DNA of 64,000 nucleotides from Okapia johnstoni (GCA_024291935.2 CM044321.1:66334985-66398984), one strand, 5' to 3'. Counted from the stretch's first letter, positions 34,234-46,670 are shown. Program-made: numbers and translations. The notes: a model not told the origin generated them from the sequence alone.

Positions 34234-35358
34234 CCAGGTCTATACTGGGGAACCTTTCAATCTTAAGCCCACGTGGGGGGAATGCCATTGAGAAACACAC
34301 TCAGGGGTCCACGCAGATCAGTACAGACACCTTAAAACAACCAAAAGTCTCCCAGTTCAAAGTGACTGGGAGCTAGTTCTATAAAACCAGGACGAATGTT
34401 CTGCCCAAAGGGACAGCTGGTCAGTCTTGGAACCACAAGAAAGGAAAGTTCAGAGGTGAACTCTGGTAATGCCCATCAAGACGGCATCAGGGCAGTGGGC
34501 TTGCAGAGCCTCCCTCCCCCATCCAGTGGCCTCTCCTGGAGGACACACAGGCCACCAGCAGCCCGTCCCCCTATCTTGCTGAATTCCGTTCTGTGCCCAA
34601 CGAGCAAGCTTCTGATTGATTTCCTGCCCCAAAGTGGAACCTCACGGGGAGATCACACCCATTGTGGGAGGCTGGTTTTGGTTGTCAGATTAGAGTCGCA
34701 GCTCTAAATGGGAACAGAGGGGTTGGGGAGAAGACAGAAGAATGGGCAAAAAGCCTCAGAAAGGGCTTCCAGCTCCCCAGAGCATCATCCCACCTGCTCC
34801 TCTCCACCCGGTGCCTCCCCCAGCATCCAAGCACTGAGACGGCAGGCAGTGCCTAGCAGGGCACGGGGAGCTTTAGAGAATCACCGTTTCCACTCCCAGG
34901 GGACATTTGCATGATTGCAGATCCTCAAAATTCAGAGCCCACAGATTAAGGTAGAGTCCTCAAGAGTAGACATCTTGGGAGTTACGAAGAGCTCACAAAC
35001 ACTGAGTCCCCGCCATAACCACAGCCTCAAAATCCAGCAGTTTTCAAAGAACAGATGCTCAAAGCATCATGCTGAACATTTAAAACTGATGCAGCCATTC
35101 TTCTCAGTGGTATTTGAACGTTTCTGAAATTCAGATTAAGCGGCAGGATGGGGCAGGGGAGGGGGGGTCATGCAAAGTGGCAAAACCCACAGGGAGTCTT
35201 TTGTCGCTGGTGTTTAATGTGGCCCTGCTCCCAGCAATACTTTCCCCATAATTGCCGTCTCTACAGGAACACAATGGTTCTAAGCAGCATGTCAAGTGCA
35301 GTTTTTGAGAAACCTGAAATTCCTAAAGCTTGTTTTTTGGGCGTTTGATTTGTTTTTG

Positions 35359-36170
35359 TTTTTTTTTTTGAGGACAAACTATGAAAGGTTTATTCCCCAA
35401 TATTCAGACTTGACCCTCCATCTTTCCACATTAGTATGTGCACCAAAGTAATTCCATGAGCTGTTTCCTAACACACAAAAAAAATGGTCATCACAGGGCA
35501 CTCAGGCTACAAACAGGCAAGGAAGGAGTAAGGTACAAGTCTGCTATGAGAGCATTTATTGTGGAAAACAACGTAGCACTTCCTGTAAGCAAAAAGGAGC
35601 ACCCCCACCCCACCCCCCTCCACCAGTCAGTGTGGTCTGGATCCTTCCGATCCATTTAGCTTTGAGAGCCTGAGTTTCCCTTCCAAGATCTGTATCAAGG
35701 GTCCTTAAAAAGTACATTTGCCTTAAAGGGTAGTTAATATAACAAAAGGTTTAAACTAACCATGTGATCTATCAGTAAAAAGACATGATGGGTCTTCAAA
35801 AAGATCATTAGACAAAAGTCAAGGAAACCAGGGAGATAATGCTGGCCCCAGAGAAGAAGGAACCACCCAATGGGAAGGAGAAAATCAGGGAGCGGATAAC
35901 TGTATGGCAGGACCACCCTGGAGATGTCAGTAACACCCCCTGCAGATGCTCTATGTCAGTAACACCCCCTGCAGATGCTCTTTATTTCCCGAGTGGCTGG
36001 CCTTGAAGATCTGGTCTCGGGGTTTTACTGGCATTCCCAGTGTCAGGAATTATCATGCAAAGCCATTTACAGGCACAATTCCTGCTTCTCTTCCCACTAT
36101 GCTGTAATTCCAGGAATTAAAAGAATTTTAGCTCTCCAGAAGTTCCCTTGTATAGATTTCTAGTTTAGTT
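35359..36170 (-). pseudogene. Probable processed retrocopy, 3' UTR portion, parent unknown
   Basis: On the - strand an AATAAA (complement at 35389-35394) is followed 19 bases later by a genomic A11 run (T11 at 35359-35369), as expected for a reverse-transcribed polyadenylated mRNA. The upstream 700-800 bases look like unique UTR-type sequence with no long open frame. The 5' limit near 36170 is a guess and I did not find a target-site duplication. I do not recognise the parent gene. Confidence 0.45.
35924..35981. repeat. Perfect 29-bp tandem duplication
   Basis: Two identical 29-base copies, starting ATGTCAGTAACACCCC at 35924 and 35953, lie directly side by side. Confidence 0.95.
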
Positions 36171-36639
36171 AAAATGAATACCAAGAAGTTGGGGCAACAA
36201 TTGGCATGTCCATTAAAATGTCAAGCATGACACGTCTGTGCAACGTTCTGTCTTTCTCTGTGGCTGGAACACAACCTGACAAATGGAACGATAAAGAAAC
36301 GTGAAGCTCCCGTGTTTACTTAGGCTGCAGAGATGAAAAGGAACTCTCCCCACTGGGCCAACTGGAACATAATTGCTGACAGAATAGCAGCTACAAGAAC
36401 AACAAGGGAGAAAAGTCGGGTCTTAGAAAAACTGACCGAAAGCCTGACTATTGGAGCCTGGCATTCTTTTACTTTTTATTATTCCACAAAGAGAACGTAC
36501 ATGCGGATCATGCTGGCTTTTTAAATAGTTTAGTTCCTCCCCCTCCCCCACTCTCATTTATTTCTTCCTCTTTTCCTAAACAACACTAAGTGTCCTGGGT
36601 TAACAACCTAGTGCTGTAAACACATATCCATATTCACAA

Positions 36640-37420
36640 ACACATACACATATATATATGTACATGGCATACTTTTCCTTGTATATTAGTATTATTTACA
36701 GAAATAGAATAGCATACATCTCCACAACTAGATTTTTGTCACTCAAAAATACTTCATAGAAATCCTAACCAAGTGTACAGACTCTGCTAAAATTTATCCT
36801 TTTTAATGGCTGCATACTATTTTGTGATTTTTCTAAAATTTCTTTTGAAGATCAATTCAACCACTCTTCTATGGGGATTCTCTTTGTTTCAGAATTTAAT
36901 TGTATTAAAATGCTCTAATAAACATCATGGTCCATATATTTTTATGAAATTATATTGTGTTTTTATTTCTTTGGAATAGCTTCTCAGGAATGAGACTGGT
37001 AGATCCAACTGTATGTGAATTTTTATTTCCAGAAGATATTGCCATACTGCAACTAACATTTAATTTGCGAAGTATGACAGTCCCTTTTCCTCTGCATCCT
37101 TACCTCTTAAGAGAGTGATGGTATTATCCTTCTATTATGCTTTTGTTAAATACATGGTTATAAAGGGAAAATGCATTGTTACTTTAATTTGCCTTTCCTG
37201 AATACTGATAATTTTGAGTGTCCGTATGTTTATGGCCATTATACCTACTTTTGGATAAATTATTCTTTCATATCTATTTTCTATTATCTGTTGCCCCTTA
37301 GTAGAAACTCAGTATTTTAAACATTTTAACTTTATTTTAATCATCTGTGATGCAAATACATTTTTCAATTTATAATTTCCCACTGACCTTGTTTAAATTT
37401 TCTATAGCTTTTGGTTTTTC
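36640..37420 (-). repeat. Ancient L1-like fragment
   Basis: TTTTTAATGGCTGCATACTA, TGCTCTAATAAACATCATGG and AGAAGATATTGCCATACTGC recall the inverted 3' region of old L1M elements. It is highly diverged. Confidence 0.4.
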
Positions 37421-37774
37421 GTCTTACTTTAGAACAATCTCCACAAACCCTACATTGTATGTGTAGGCTCCTAGATTTCTTTCTATAAGTAATTTATTCA
37501 TCTAGCTATTCACTGATTTATTTTTACATTTAATTATTTGCTTTAAAGTCTTCAATTATCTGTAGAAATTACTTCTACAAATGCTGAGACATGTGTACAC
37601 TTCCACCCTCTTCCAGATGGATGGTCAGCTGAGCCTGCATCTTCCTTCTCCCACTGAATTGAAATGTCAACTTCATAATAGATTAGAATAGTGTATATTG
37701 TGAAATCTAGATTTGGATTTTCCTTAAAATTCCCTTACCATCTTTATTTATTTTAAAAACCAGTACCCTTACAG

Positions 37775-38395
37775 TCAGACAAAACTGTAATTCAAAAAGA
37801 TACATGCATCCCTATGTTCACAGCAGCACTATTTACAATAGTCGATACATGGAAACAACCTGAATGTGCATTAACAGATGAGTGGATAAAGAAGATATGC
37901 TACATGTATATACAATGGACTACTACTCAGCCATTAAAAAGAAAGAAACAATGCTATTTGCAGCAACATGGATGCAATGAAAGATTATCATACAAAGTAG
38001 AGAAAGTCAGAAAGATAAGGACAAATACCATACAATATCACTTATATGTGGAATCTAAAATATGAAACAAATGAAACTGTCTATGAAACAGAAACAAAAT
38101 CAGAGGCAAACAGAATAGACTGGTGGTTGCCAAAAGGAGAAGGATGGGAGAGGGTAGGAATGAGAGTTTGGGATTAGCAGACACAAACTGGTATACGCAG
38201 AATGGGTAAATGACAAGGTCCTACCATATAACACAGGGAACTGTATTTAATATCCTGTGATAAACCATAATGGAAAAGAATATGAAAAATAATCTGTATA
38301 AATATGTATGTATAACTGAGTTACTTTGCTGTACAGTAGTAATTAATAAAACATGATAATCCAACTATACTTCAATAAAAATATTTTTAATGCCT
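37775..38395 (+). mobile_element. L1 3' end (bovine type)
   Basis: TACATGCATCCCTATGTTCA, GGACTACTACTCAGCCATTA, ATCACTTATATGTGGAATCT and TACTTCAATAAAAATATTTT mark the ORF2/3' UTR end of ruminant L1 with its A-rich tail. Confidence 0.88.
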
Positions 38396-39044
38396 TATTT
38401 ATTTGATTATAGTGACTTAATAGTAGCCATTAGTATCTGCACTCATTAGTCTTTTTTATACATTTTATTCTTGGGCTTTTTATTTCCCCAAATAAGCTTC
38501 AAGATCATTTTATATTATTTTGAAATGTTATATGATTCTACTTGGAATTGCAGTATATATCATAATTAATTTTATATATAAATCTTATATACACATGTAT
38601 ATAGTGAATTTGAGAAACTCTTAATTTTCAGCCTATACACCTAAGAACTTAGTATTATTTTCCATTTGTTTGAGTCTTGTTTTCAGGACAGTTATTCTCT
38701 TACAGTATTTCTTTTCATTTTATTATAACCACAGATTATTTTTTCCCAGTTTCATGTTTGGGTCATTTTTTTGCTATTGATTTTTGTATGTATTTTTATA
38801 CCTATCCATGTTACAATTCAAGTATTTTTTATGTCTTTTGGATTTTCCAAGAATATAGTATCATCAAGAAAAAGAGTTCTTTCCTTTCTTGTCCAATGTT
38901 TAGACAAATTATTTGCTGTCTTTTCTCACTATGTTTGCTAGAACTTTGAAAATAATGTTGAGTAATAGTGGCAAGAATAAGCTGTCTTATCTAGTTCCTG
39001 ACAATAATCAAAGTGATTTTCATGATCTGCTATTTAGAATCATA

Positions 39045-40012
39045 TTTGCCAATGAAGCAACATTTAGAACTGGACATGGAACAACAGACTGGTTCCAAAT
39101 TGGGAAAGAAGTACGTCAAGGCTATTGTCATCCTGCTTATTTAACTGGTATACAGAGTACATCATGAGAAAAGCTGGGCTGGGTGAAGCACAAGCTGGAA
39201 TCAAGATTGCCAGGAGAAATATCAATAACCTCAGATATGTAGATGACACCACCCTTATGGCAGAAAGCGAAAAAGAACTAAAAAGCCTCTTGATGACAGT
39301 GAGAGAGGAGAATGAAAAAGTTGGCTTAAAACTCAACATTCAGAAAACTAAGACCATGGCATCCGGTCCCATTACTTCATGGCAAATAGATGGGGAAATA
39401 GTGGAAACAGTGACAGGTTTTACTTCTTTGGGCTCCAAAATCACTGCAGATGATGACTGCAGCCATGAAATTAGAAGATGCTTGCTCCTTGGAAGAAAAG
39501 TTATGACCAACCTAGACAGCATACTAAAAAGGAGAGACATTACTTTGCCAACAAAGGAACGTCTAGTCAAAGCTATGGTTTTTCCAGTAGTCATGTATGG
39601 ATGTGAGAGTTGGACTATAAAAAAAGCTGAGTTCCGAAGAACTGATGCTTTCGAACTATGGTGTTGGAAAGCCTCTTGAGAGTCCCTTGGACTGCAAGGA
39701 GATCCAGCCAGTTAATCCTAAATGAAATTGGTCCTGAATATTCATTGGAAGGACCAATGCTGAAGCTGAAACTCCAATCCTTTGGCCACCTGGTGTGAAG
39801 AACTGACTCATTGGAAAAGACCCTGATGCTGGGTAAGATTGAAGGCAGGAGGAGAAGGAGACGACAGAGGTTGAGATGGTTGGATGGCATCACTGACTCA
39901 ATGGACATGAGTTTCAGTAAACTCTGGGAGTTGGTGATGGACAGGGAGACCTGGCATGCTGCAGTCCATGGGGTCACAAAGAGTCGGACATGACTGAGCG
40001 ACTGAACTAAAC
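39045..40012 (+). mobile_element. BovB LINE, 3' half of ORF2 and 3' end
   Basis: The + strand encodes the later part of the RTE-type reverse transcriptase, including LRYVDDTTLMAES (active-site YVDD here, usually YADD), VVMYGCESWTIKKAE and DAFELWCW, then the end [20 protein letters not shown] before KSRT. Frame is lost near 39165 and stops near 39679. It ends GTCGGACATGACTGAGCGAC TGAACTAAAC. The copy is 5'-truncated and not functional. Confidence 0.93.
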
Positions 40013-40322
40013 TTGCCAATGTTTTATAAACTTTATCTTACTTACAAAATTTCCTCCTGTACATATCTTTCTAAAGTTATTATTAAGGATAGCTGCTGAA
40101 TGTTTATCAAGATGGCTTTTCGATGTCTATTGACATGTTCACTTATTTTTCTGCTTTAATCTGTTGATTCAATGAGTCACATTGCTTGATTTCCTGGTAC
40201 TAATGCAACTTTGTATGCTTGCAATAAAACTATTTGGCCATAGTTTATTAGTCTGTTAATACATTACTGGATTGTTGTAGCTAATATCACATTTAGAATT
40301 TTCTGCATCTAGTGTACTATTG

Positions 40323-40602
40323 CGGAGAAGGCAATGGCACCCCACTCCAGTACTCTTGCCTGGAAAGTCCCATGGACGGAGGAGCCTGGTGGGCTGCAGT
40401 CCGTGGGGTCGCTAAGAGTCGGACACGACTGAGTGACTTCACTTTCACTTTTCACTTTTCATGCATTGGAGAAGGAAATGACAACCCACTCCAGTGTTCT
40501 TGCCTGGAGAATCCCAGGGACGGGGGAGCCTGGTGGGCTGCCGTCTATGGGGTCGCACAGAGTCGGACACGACTGAAGCGACTTAGCAGCAGCAGCAGCA
40601 GC
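40323..40602 (+). mobile_element. BOV-A2 dimeric SINE with 12-bp target-site duplication
   Basis: The element is complete from GGAGAAGGCAATGGCACCCC to the (GCA)n tail. AGTGTACTATTG is repeated exactly at 40311-40322 and 40603-40614. Confidence 0.97.
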
Positions 40603-40662
40603 AGTGTACTATTGACTTTTTTTGCAGTGTTATTTTTTCCATGTTATAGCAATAAGATTGAG

Positions 40663-40882
40663 CTTCCTTGGTGGCTCAGTGGTAAAGAATCCACCTGCTA
40701 ATGCAGGAGACGCAGGTTTGATCCCTGGGTCAGGAAGATTCCCTGGAGAAGGAAATGGCAACCCACTCCAGTATTCTTACCTGGGAAATGCCAAGGACAG
40801 AGGAACCTGGAAGGCTAGAGTCCAGGCTAGAGTCACAAAGAGTCAGACATGACTTAATGACTGAACAACAACAACAACAAAG
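40663..40882 (+). mobile_element. Bov-tA SINE
   Basis: Head CTTCCTTGGTGGCTCAGTGG, box-B-like GGTTTGATCCCTGGGTC, and tail AGTCAGACATGACTTAATGA followed by (ACA)n. A short internal repeat of AGAGTCCAGGCTAGAGTC is seen near 40816-40834. Confidence 0.92.
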
Positions 40883-41639
40883 TGTCAATAATAAGACTGG
40901 CCTCGTAAATACAGTGAGAACTTGTCTGTCTTCTTCTACGTCTGTAAATTACATCAAAATTGTTTGCCCTTTAAGATTAAATAGCGTTCAGTTATGTAAT
41001 TCTCAAATTCTGTTAACTTCTTCAATAATACATTTTTAATCTCTTTTTTAATCTCTCCTATGGTTCTCAAACTATTCAAAATTCCTACTTCTTCACTGAA
41101 TTTTAACAGTTTATATTTTCTTAGGAAATCAATGATGTTACCTAGATTTCCAAATTACCTTACTGAGATTAAGATTTTCTGTGTGGTCAAAAACATGATC
41201 AACTAGTTTTCTAAATGTTACATGGACACTAAAAAACTACATGTACTTGAGGATTCAATACATAAATAAATTTGTGTTTAATAAACAGAAATTTATTGAA
41301 TCCACCTTCTCATTTACAATAGCTATAGGCTTAGGAGAAATAGGCTAAATTTCTACCTCTCTCCCTTTGCCCATCTTCAAACTTTCTATAAAGGTGTTCA
41401 CCACACATGTCCCCAGTGGCTGGGTAACTTGTATTTACAGTTAGGTCTCAGTTTTATGTCATTTCCCCCAGGAAGTCCTCCTTCATACCCTAGACTCGAT
41501 TGCAAAACATTGACAATACAAAGAACGTTTTCTTCTTGGAAGTTGTCTTGTTTGTCATTACCTTGTATTTGTATACAAAATAAAGAAAGATCCTACTATC
41601 TAGTAACCTCCATGAGGATGGGATAATGTTTGCTTTATC

Positions 41640-41735
41640 TTATCCTCAAAACATAGTTGAACACAGTAGAGTGCCTGGCACATAGTAGGCGTGCAATATA
41701 CATTTCTCATGACTGACTGACTGAATGAATGAATG
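41640..41735 (+). repeat. MIR tail-like fragment
   Basis: GAGTGCCTGGCACATAGTAG, GCGTGCAATATACATTTCTC and a run of CTGACTGAATGAATGAATG match the MIR 3' end. Confidence 0.6.
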
Positions 41736-42696
41736 GCCTGTTAATTAGAGGAGATACAAATCAGGAACCATCACTGGCAGTTTTCCACCCAGTGGTTGGA
41801 AACCCAGGCTGCCACATCAATGAGCCTTGAAGCAGACATTCAAGAAAGAAGCAGAGTTGAGAGATGGATGAAAAGAAAACACCCTGGCTCATGAAAGCAC
41901 ATCAGTGAATCAGAGGCCTCATTGCATTCCAGTCCTTGGGGTCGTGAGACCTGCTGGAGCCTGGTAATTCCACTTTTTGCTGAAGCTAAAAACAAAAGCA
42001 GATTTCCTTAGTTTCTTCCTAATGGCCATCTTCTCCCCGAGATGCCATCCAGGACATAGCGTTATGTTTAGTTCTCATGCCCCTCAGACTTCTCCTGGCT
42101 GTTAGCGTTTCTCAGTCTTGCCGTGTTTTAATCCTCGTATTTTTTTGGTAGTTTATTTTATTCCTTCTAATCTTATGTTTACTTTTTATCCACGTTGGTT
42201 TACTTTGTTGTCTCCTCTTTTTTCTTTTGCTGTTTTTTCTCGAGGGGGGCTGGGTTTCTTTCCACTGTCTTTTTAACTTCTGTTAGTGTTGCTGTTTTGT
42301 AACTTTCTATACCTTAAATGTTTGCATCCCCTTTCTAGGACCTCATAACAAAACACATATTTCTGTAATTTTTTTAAAAAATATTTAGTTTCTTTCCTTC
42401 ACTCAGCTAGTCTAACTAATAAGGTCAGCCTTTTAGAATATTTTCACTGCTGTTCTTCTCAAATATGCCCTTATCCAGACCAAAATAAAATCTTTCACAT
42501 ACTTTGCTTCATAACTTTTCTCCCCATTCACCCCTAACTTCTAGATTTCTCTGAGATAGTTCAGTACTTTTCGTCCTAGATTATTATTAGAATTACCCTT
42601 ACATAGTTCCCTTCTATTTTAAGAATTCTTCTTTGGAGTAGCTAGCATACATTCCTGGTCTATTACTGTCCACTTACATGTAACTGTATGTGCATT

Positions 42697-42912
42697 GGGG
42701 CTTCCCAGGAGGCACAGTGATAAACTGCCTGCCAATGCAGGAGACGCAGGAGACACGAGAGAAGAGGGTTTGATCCCTAGGTCAGGAAGATCCCCCGGGG
42801 GAAGAAGTGGCAACAAACTCAGGTATTCTTGTCTGGAGAATTCCATGACAGGGGACCCTGATGGGCTGCCGCCCATGGGGTCGCGGAGTCAGACGTGACT
42901 TAGTGACTGCGC
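42697..42912 (+). mobile_element. Bov-tA SINE
   Basis: Head GGGGCTTCCCAGGAGGCACA, an expanded GGAGACGCAGGAGACACGAG, and tail AGTCAGACGTGACTTAGTGA. Confidence 0.9.
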
Positions 42913-43844
42913 GTGCATGAATGTTCCCTACCGAGCACTCCCCTTTTTTCTCTTCACGTCCTCCTGTCTTTGGTGGTGGGGCAGGTAGAGCGTGGCAGAG
43001 TGTTGGTTATGGTACAGTTATCTGGTTACACAGTCCTCCGTCTGGTAGCTTCCTCTGGTACTGATGTGCATGAGAGATGTATTTTCTGGATTGTCACACG
43101 TCACGCACTCCTCTGTTCTGAAAGGGGAAAGACATCTGGAGTGGATACAGGAATCCCGGCTGCAGTCCTTTTCTCTCGGCTGCCATTCTGTCATCTTCCA
43201 GCCAAGGCGTTTCATACAAAACAATATGGCGGTCCGATTCCTTAAGTGGCTGGTTATCTCTGTCTATGGTTTCTCTTCATTCTTGGTAGTTGAAGAATTT
43301 CCAGACAAGCTTGGGGGACTTTTTCTTTTTCTTGCCCCTTCTGCTTGGAACTTGGTGAGTAGTTTCAAGTTGCACCTTCAGGTCTTTCTTAATCTCAAGG
43401 AGGTTTTCTTCTTTATTAGTTTAATTAGTGCCTTTTCTTCATCTGTTCCTTTTCTACTCTCTGGATCTTCTTTTATTCACAGGTTAGTTCTTCCCAATAC
43501 ATCCTCCAAAAGTCTTTCTTTTAACTCATGATTGTTTTCTCCTTATATTTTTTGCTCTGTGTTTAAAAATATTACTTCCAGTTGAGTTTGTAGGCCACTA
43601 AGTCAAGTCCCAACACTGATTTCTGCTCTTTCAATTCGTTCATTAGTATTTTTTGTTCACAAATCATGTAGAAAGTCTTTAAAAAATATGACTGACTACT
43701 CTTACATGTTTCTATATTTTGGTTTGAGCTTTAATTCTTTCATGTCAGGGCTTGTCCTGTGTGTTCCCCTTATTTTCCTCTCTCAGCTTTCTGGCCCCTC
43801 TCTGAATGCTAGATCTTAGGATCAGCTGTTGGAGGTCTCCAAAG

Positions 43845-44144
43845 GACACCAGGGAACAGTGGTTCTCAAAGGGTGGTCTGCCGAGCTCTGAAATCCCTGA
43901 GACTCTTTCAGGGGATCAACGAGATCAAAGCACTTTCACAATAATACCAACATGGTACGTGTCTTTTTCTCCTGTATTGACACTTGCTCTGACAAACATA
44001 AAAGCTATGGTAGGTAAAACGGCTGCTTCCTTAGCATTAGTCAAAGCAGTGTCACCAAAAACGTATCAGCTGTCATCGTCCCTTCACCACCACACATGAG
44101 AAAATTGAAGGATGGAAGGCCTTCCATGGTTTGTAAAGGTCTCA
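43845..44144 (+). repeat. hAT-Charlie-like DNA transposon fossil
   Basis: GGTTCTCAAAGGGTGGTCTG, GCACTTTCACAATAATACCA, TATTGACACTTGCTCTGACA and TTAGTCAAAGCAGTGTCACC resemble a protein-coding part of an old hAT (ZBED-type) transposon. Assignment is from memory. Confidence 0.45.
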
Positions 44145-44156
44145 TTGCAATAAACT

Positions 44157-44407
44157 CCAGTACTCTTGCCTGGAAAATCCCATGGATGGAGGAGCCTGGT
44201 AGGCTGCAGTCCATGGGGTCGCGAAGAGTCGGACACGACTAAGCGAATTCACTTTCACTTGTCACTTTCATGCATTGGAGAAGGAAATGGCAACCCACTC
44301 CAGTGTTCTTGCCTGGAGAATCCCAGGGACAGGGGAGCCTGGTGGGCTGCCGTCTATGGGGTCGCACAGAGTCGGACATGACTGACGTGACTCAGCAGCA
44401 GCAGCAC
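44157..44407 (+). mobile_element. BOV-A2 SINE, slightly 5'-truncated
   Basis: The copy runs from CCAGTACTCTTGCCTGGAAA through the TTCACTTTCACTTGTCAC linker to CAGCAGCAGCAC. TGCAATAAA occurs just before it (44146-44154) and just after it (44408-44416), a likely target-site duplication. Confidence 0.93.
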
Positions 44408-44498
44408 TGCAATAAAAGGCAAAGCTGGGCTCATGTAAAAAATCTCAAGTCCAGGGTCAGACACCTGGCTCTTCTGTGACTCCCCTCACCTGAGTAAA

Positions 44499-44689
44499 GT
44501 GAAGTGAAAGTCACTCAGTCGTGTCTGACTTTTTGTGACCCCATGGATATATAGTCCATGGAATTCTCCAGGCCAGAATACTGGAGTGGGTAGCCTTTCC
44601 CTTCTCCAGCGGATCTTCCCAACCCAGGAATCGAACCCAGGTCTTCCGCATTGCAGGCGGATTCTTTACCAGCTGAGCAAAAGGGAAGC
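44499..44689 (-). mobile_element. Bov-tA SINE with 10-bp target-site duplication
   Basis: On the + strand it begins GTGAAGTGAAAGTCACTCAG and ends with inverted head GCAAAAGGGAAGC. CCTGAGTAAA is repeated at 44489-44498 and 44690-44699. Confidence 0.94.
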
Positions 44690-46354
44690 CCTGAGTAAAC
44701 CAGTTCTAATTCCAGAGAGAAGAAAAAGAGGATGAAAATAAAAATAAACATAAAATACACCAGTACTTTTTGCCAGAGTAGTGAAACAAGCAGAAAAACC
44801 AATCCGTTCTCCTCAGGCTTTCTTCCTCTTTAACGTCATTCCACACCTAATGTGCTGCTGTGGCAACCAGAAAAAAGGCACAGACTGCTTCCAAACCCAG
44901 CCTTGCCCTTCAGATGCCGGAAGGTTCACCTAGTCCCTCCGACTCACTCTCATCCCAGTCCCAAGCTGACCAATACCTCTGCTTTGGGTTGTATTTTTTT
45001 GTCAGGATGAAAAGGAACCTGGGACTTTGGGTAGAAAACCTTTCCCTCTTTGTTCTCCTATAATATCACCTCTTTCTTCTGGGAGCAGGGCTGCATGCTG
45101 GAAGGAGCCAGTACAAAATGACAATGAAATCCCCTTGTTTAAAAAGCAGGGAAATGTGCAAATATAAAGGCACTAAAACAAAAGGATCTTTTCCTTTAGA
45201 AATATTTTGTTACTTTCAGAAGAGTAATAGGGGTAATAGTGATACATGAGAAATAACTAAATTTTAGAAATTTTCAAAATAATATTTTGGTGTCATAATC
45301 TTATATAATACATGATAATACTTTATTAGTGTGATATTTTGATTGATCACAGGATTTCTTTTTTCTGGCTCACTTTTCTGTAAAATTTATTAGATCATCA
45401 AAATCTGTACTTTCAGCAATTTAATTTTGAGTAAATATACTTGAAAGCAATATTGATTGCTCTTACAAATACAAGATTATAAATACTTTTTGACGGTTTT
45501 CAATTTTGAGGCCATTTCTGCATATGCAACTCTTACTGGAGTTATGAAGAGTAACTTTTAGGCTGTGACAACATTGTTGGGATTAATTGGGGATATTACA
45601 TTGAGATAAATTTCTGATGAATTTGTCAAAATTTCCATTTTATTACATCTAGAACTGACGATTGTTGAGGAATGTTTTTTCTAGAAAATTTTCCTCTCTG
45701 TACAAATGTGTTTCATATAAGTCTGAAGTTCACTTTAAATGTGGATTTATAGTGTTGTTCTAATATCTCTTCTAACATTTCCTCCGACTTATAGAGTTGC
45801 CTGTTGCCGCTTCTGCTGTTGTCCCTGTTATTGCCACTAAGTGGCCCCCTGTACTGTCCTGGCCACTCCCTCAGGACCCTGAACCGCCCGAGTCAGGCAG
45901 GGGCATCCTGAGCCAAACATGAGGAGCCTGAACTGTTCACTGGACCCTGACCAGCCACGTCTATGCACTGCTGCCTGGAGCATCTCCATGGAACACTGGC
46001 CCATTAGCCTCCTCACAAAACACAAGTTCAAAGATAAAATTATATTAGGGATTTCAAGACAGTCACAGAAGAACATTAAACCAAGCGCTGAGCCCTCCTC
46101 AACACAGGCCCTGCCCAGGAAGCCAGACACATAGCAATGGTGATTTCTGGTTTTCCACCCGCTGGTGGTTTGGATTGGAGTGTTTAATGCACTTTTTATT
46201 GCCAATCTAGTCAGTAATTTGTCTCATAAATCTGCCATTTACAGTCTGTCCTTCTAGAGGCTTTCGGCAGCTCTCTAAGCCGGCAATCATCTCTCTTCTT
46301 GTAAATCAGTTGGCACCTCTTCTAGGAAACCAATGTGAACCCTAACTCTAAATA

Positions 46355-46380
46355 GCCACTAATGACTTAAATTAGTGGCT
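46355..46380. promoter_or_regulatory. Palindromic AT-core element, possible conserved non-coding site
   Basis: AGCCACTAAT at 46354-46363 and its exact inverse ATTAGTGGCT at 46371-46380 surround GACTTAA. TAAT/ATTA cores are typical homeodomain sites. No function is shown by sequence alone. Confidence 0.3.
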
Positions 46381-46489
46381 GTCTCTTTCTGAGCCCCTCA
46401 TTTTCCCCGAGACTAATTAGCTCAGGCCTAGAGAAGTTCTGGATTCGTCCAGCCATTTACCACACGATGGAAATAAATTCAGTCCATAC

Positions 46490-46670
46490 CATAATTCAGC
46501 ATGCAAGCTCTGGAACAATCCTGCCTGTTCAAATCCTCCACCTTCCTGCTGTGAGCCTTCGGCAGGCGATTAACCTCTGCAAGCCCCGGTTCTTTCATTT
46601 ATAAAACAGGGATAATGGCATACTTTTAAAGATAAAGCATGACAAATGTTTATTATTAGTATTCAATTCT
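46490..46670 (+). repeat. MIR-like SINE
   Basis: CAAGCTCTGGAACAATCCTG, CTGTGAGCCTTCGGCAGGCG, ATTAACCTCTGCAAGCC and TTATAAAACAGGGATAATGG follow the MIR core on the + strand. Confidence 0.7.

Larger units (their letters stand above)
38450..41250 (-). mobile_element. Antisense L1 ORF2-region fragment, interrupted three times
   Basis: Inverted ORF2-like sequence is visible in three pieces: about 38450-39040 (AATAATGTTGAGTAATAGTG), 40020-40310 (TCTGTTGATTCAATGAGTCA) and 40883-41250 (CTGGCCTCGTAAATACAGTG, ACATGTACTTGAGG). The breaks are a BovB (39045-40012), a BOV-A2 (40323-40602) and a Bov-tA (40663-40882). Confidence 0.65.

Noticed and set aside
39125..39679. 184-codon frame that could be taken for a gene
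   Set aside because: It is BovB reverse transcriptase, truncated at both ends, embedded in a BovB copy.
43064..43531. 155-codon + strand frame rich in Phe, Ser and Leu
   Set aside because: Composition follows the T-rich DNA, and parts resemble an old inverted LINE. No gene evidence.
45780..46205. Moderately GC-rich stretch with a 122-codon - strand frame
   Set aside because: No recognisable protein, no splice or polyadenylation context. It may be an old LTR, but I could not support it.
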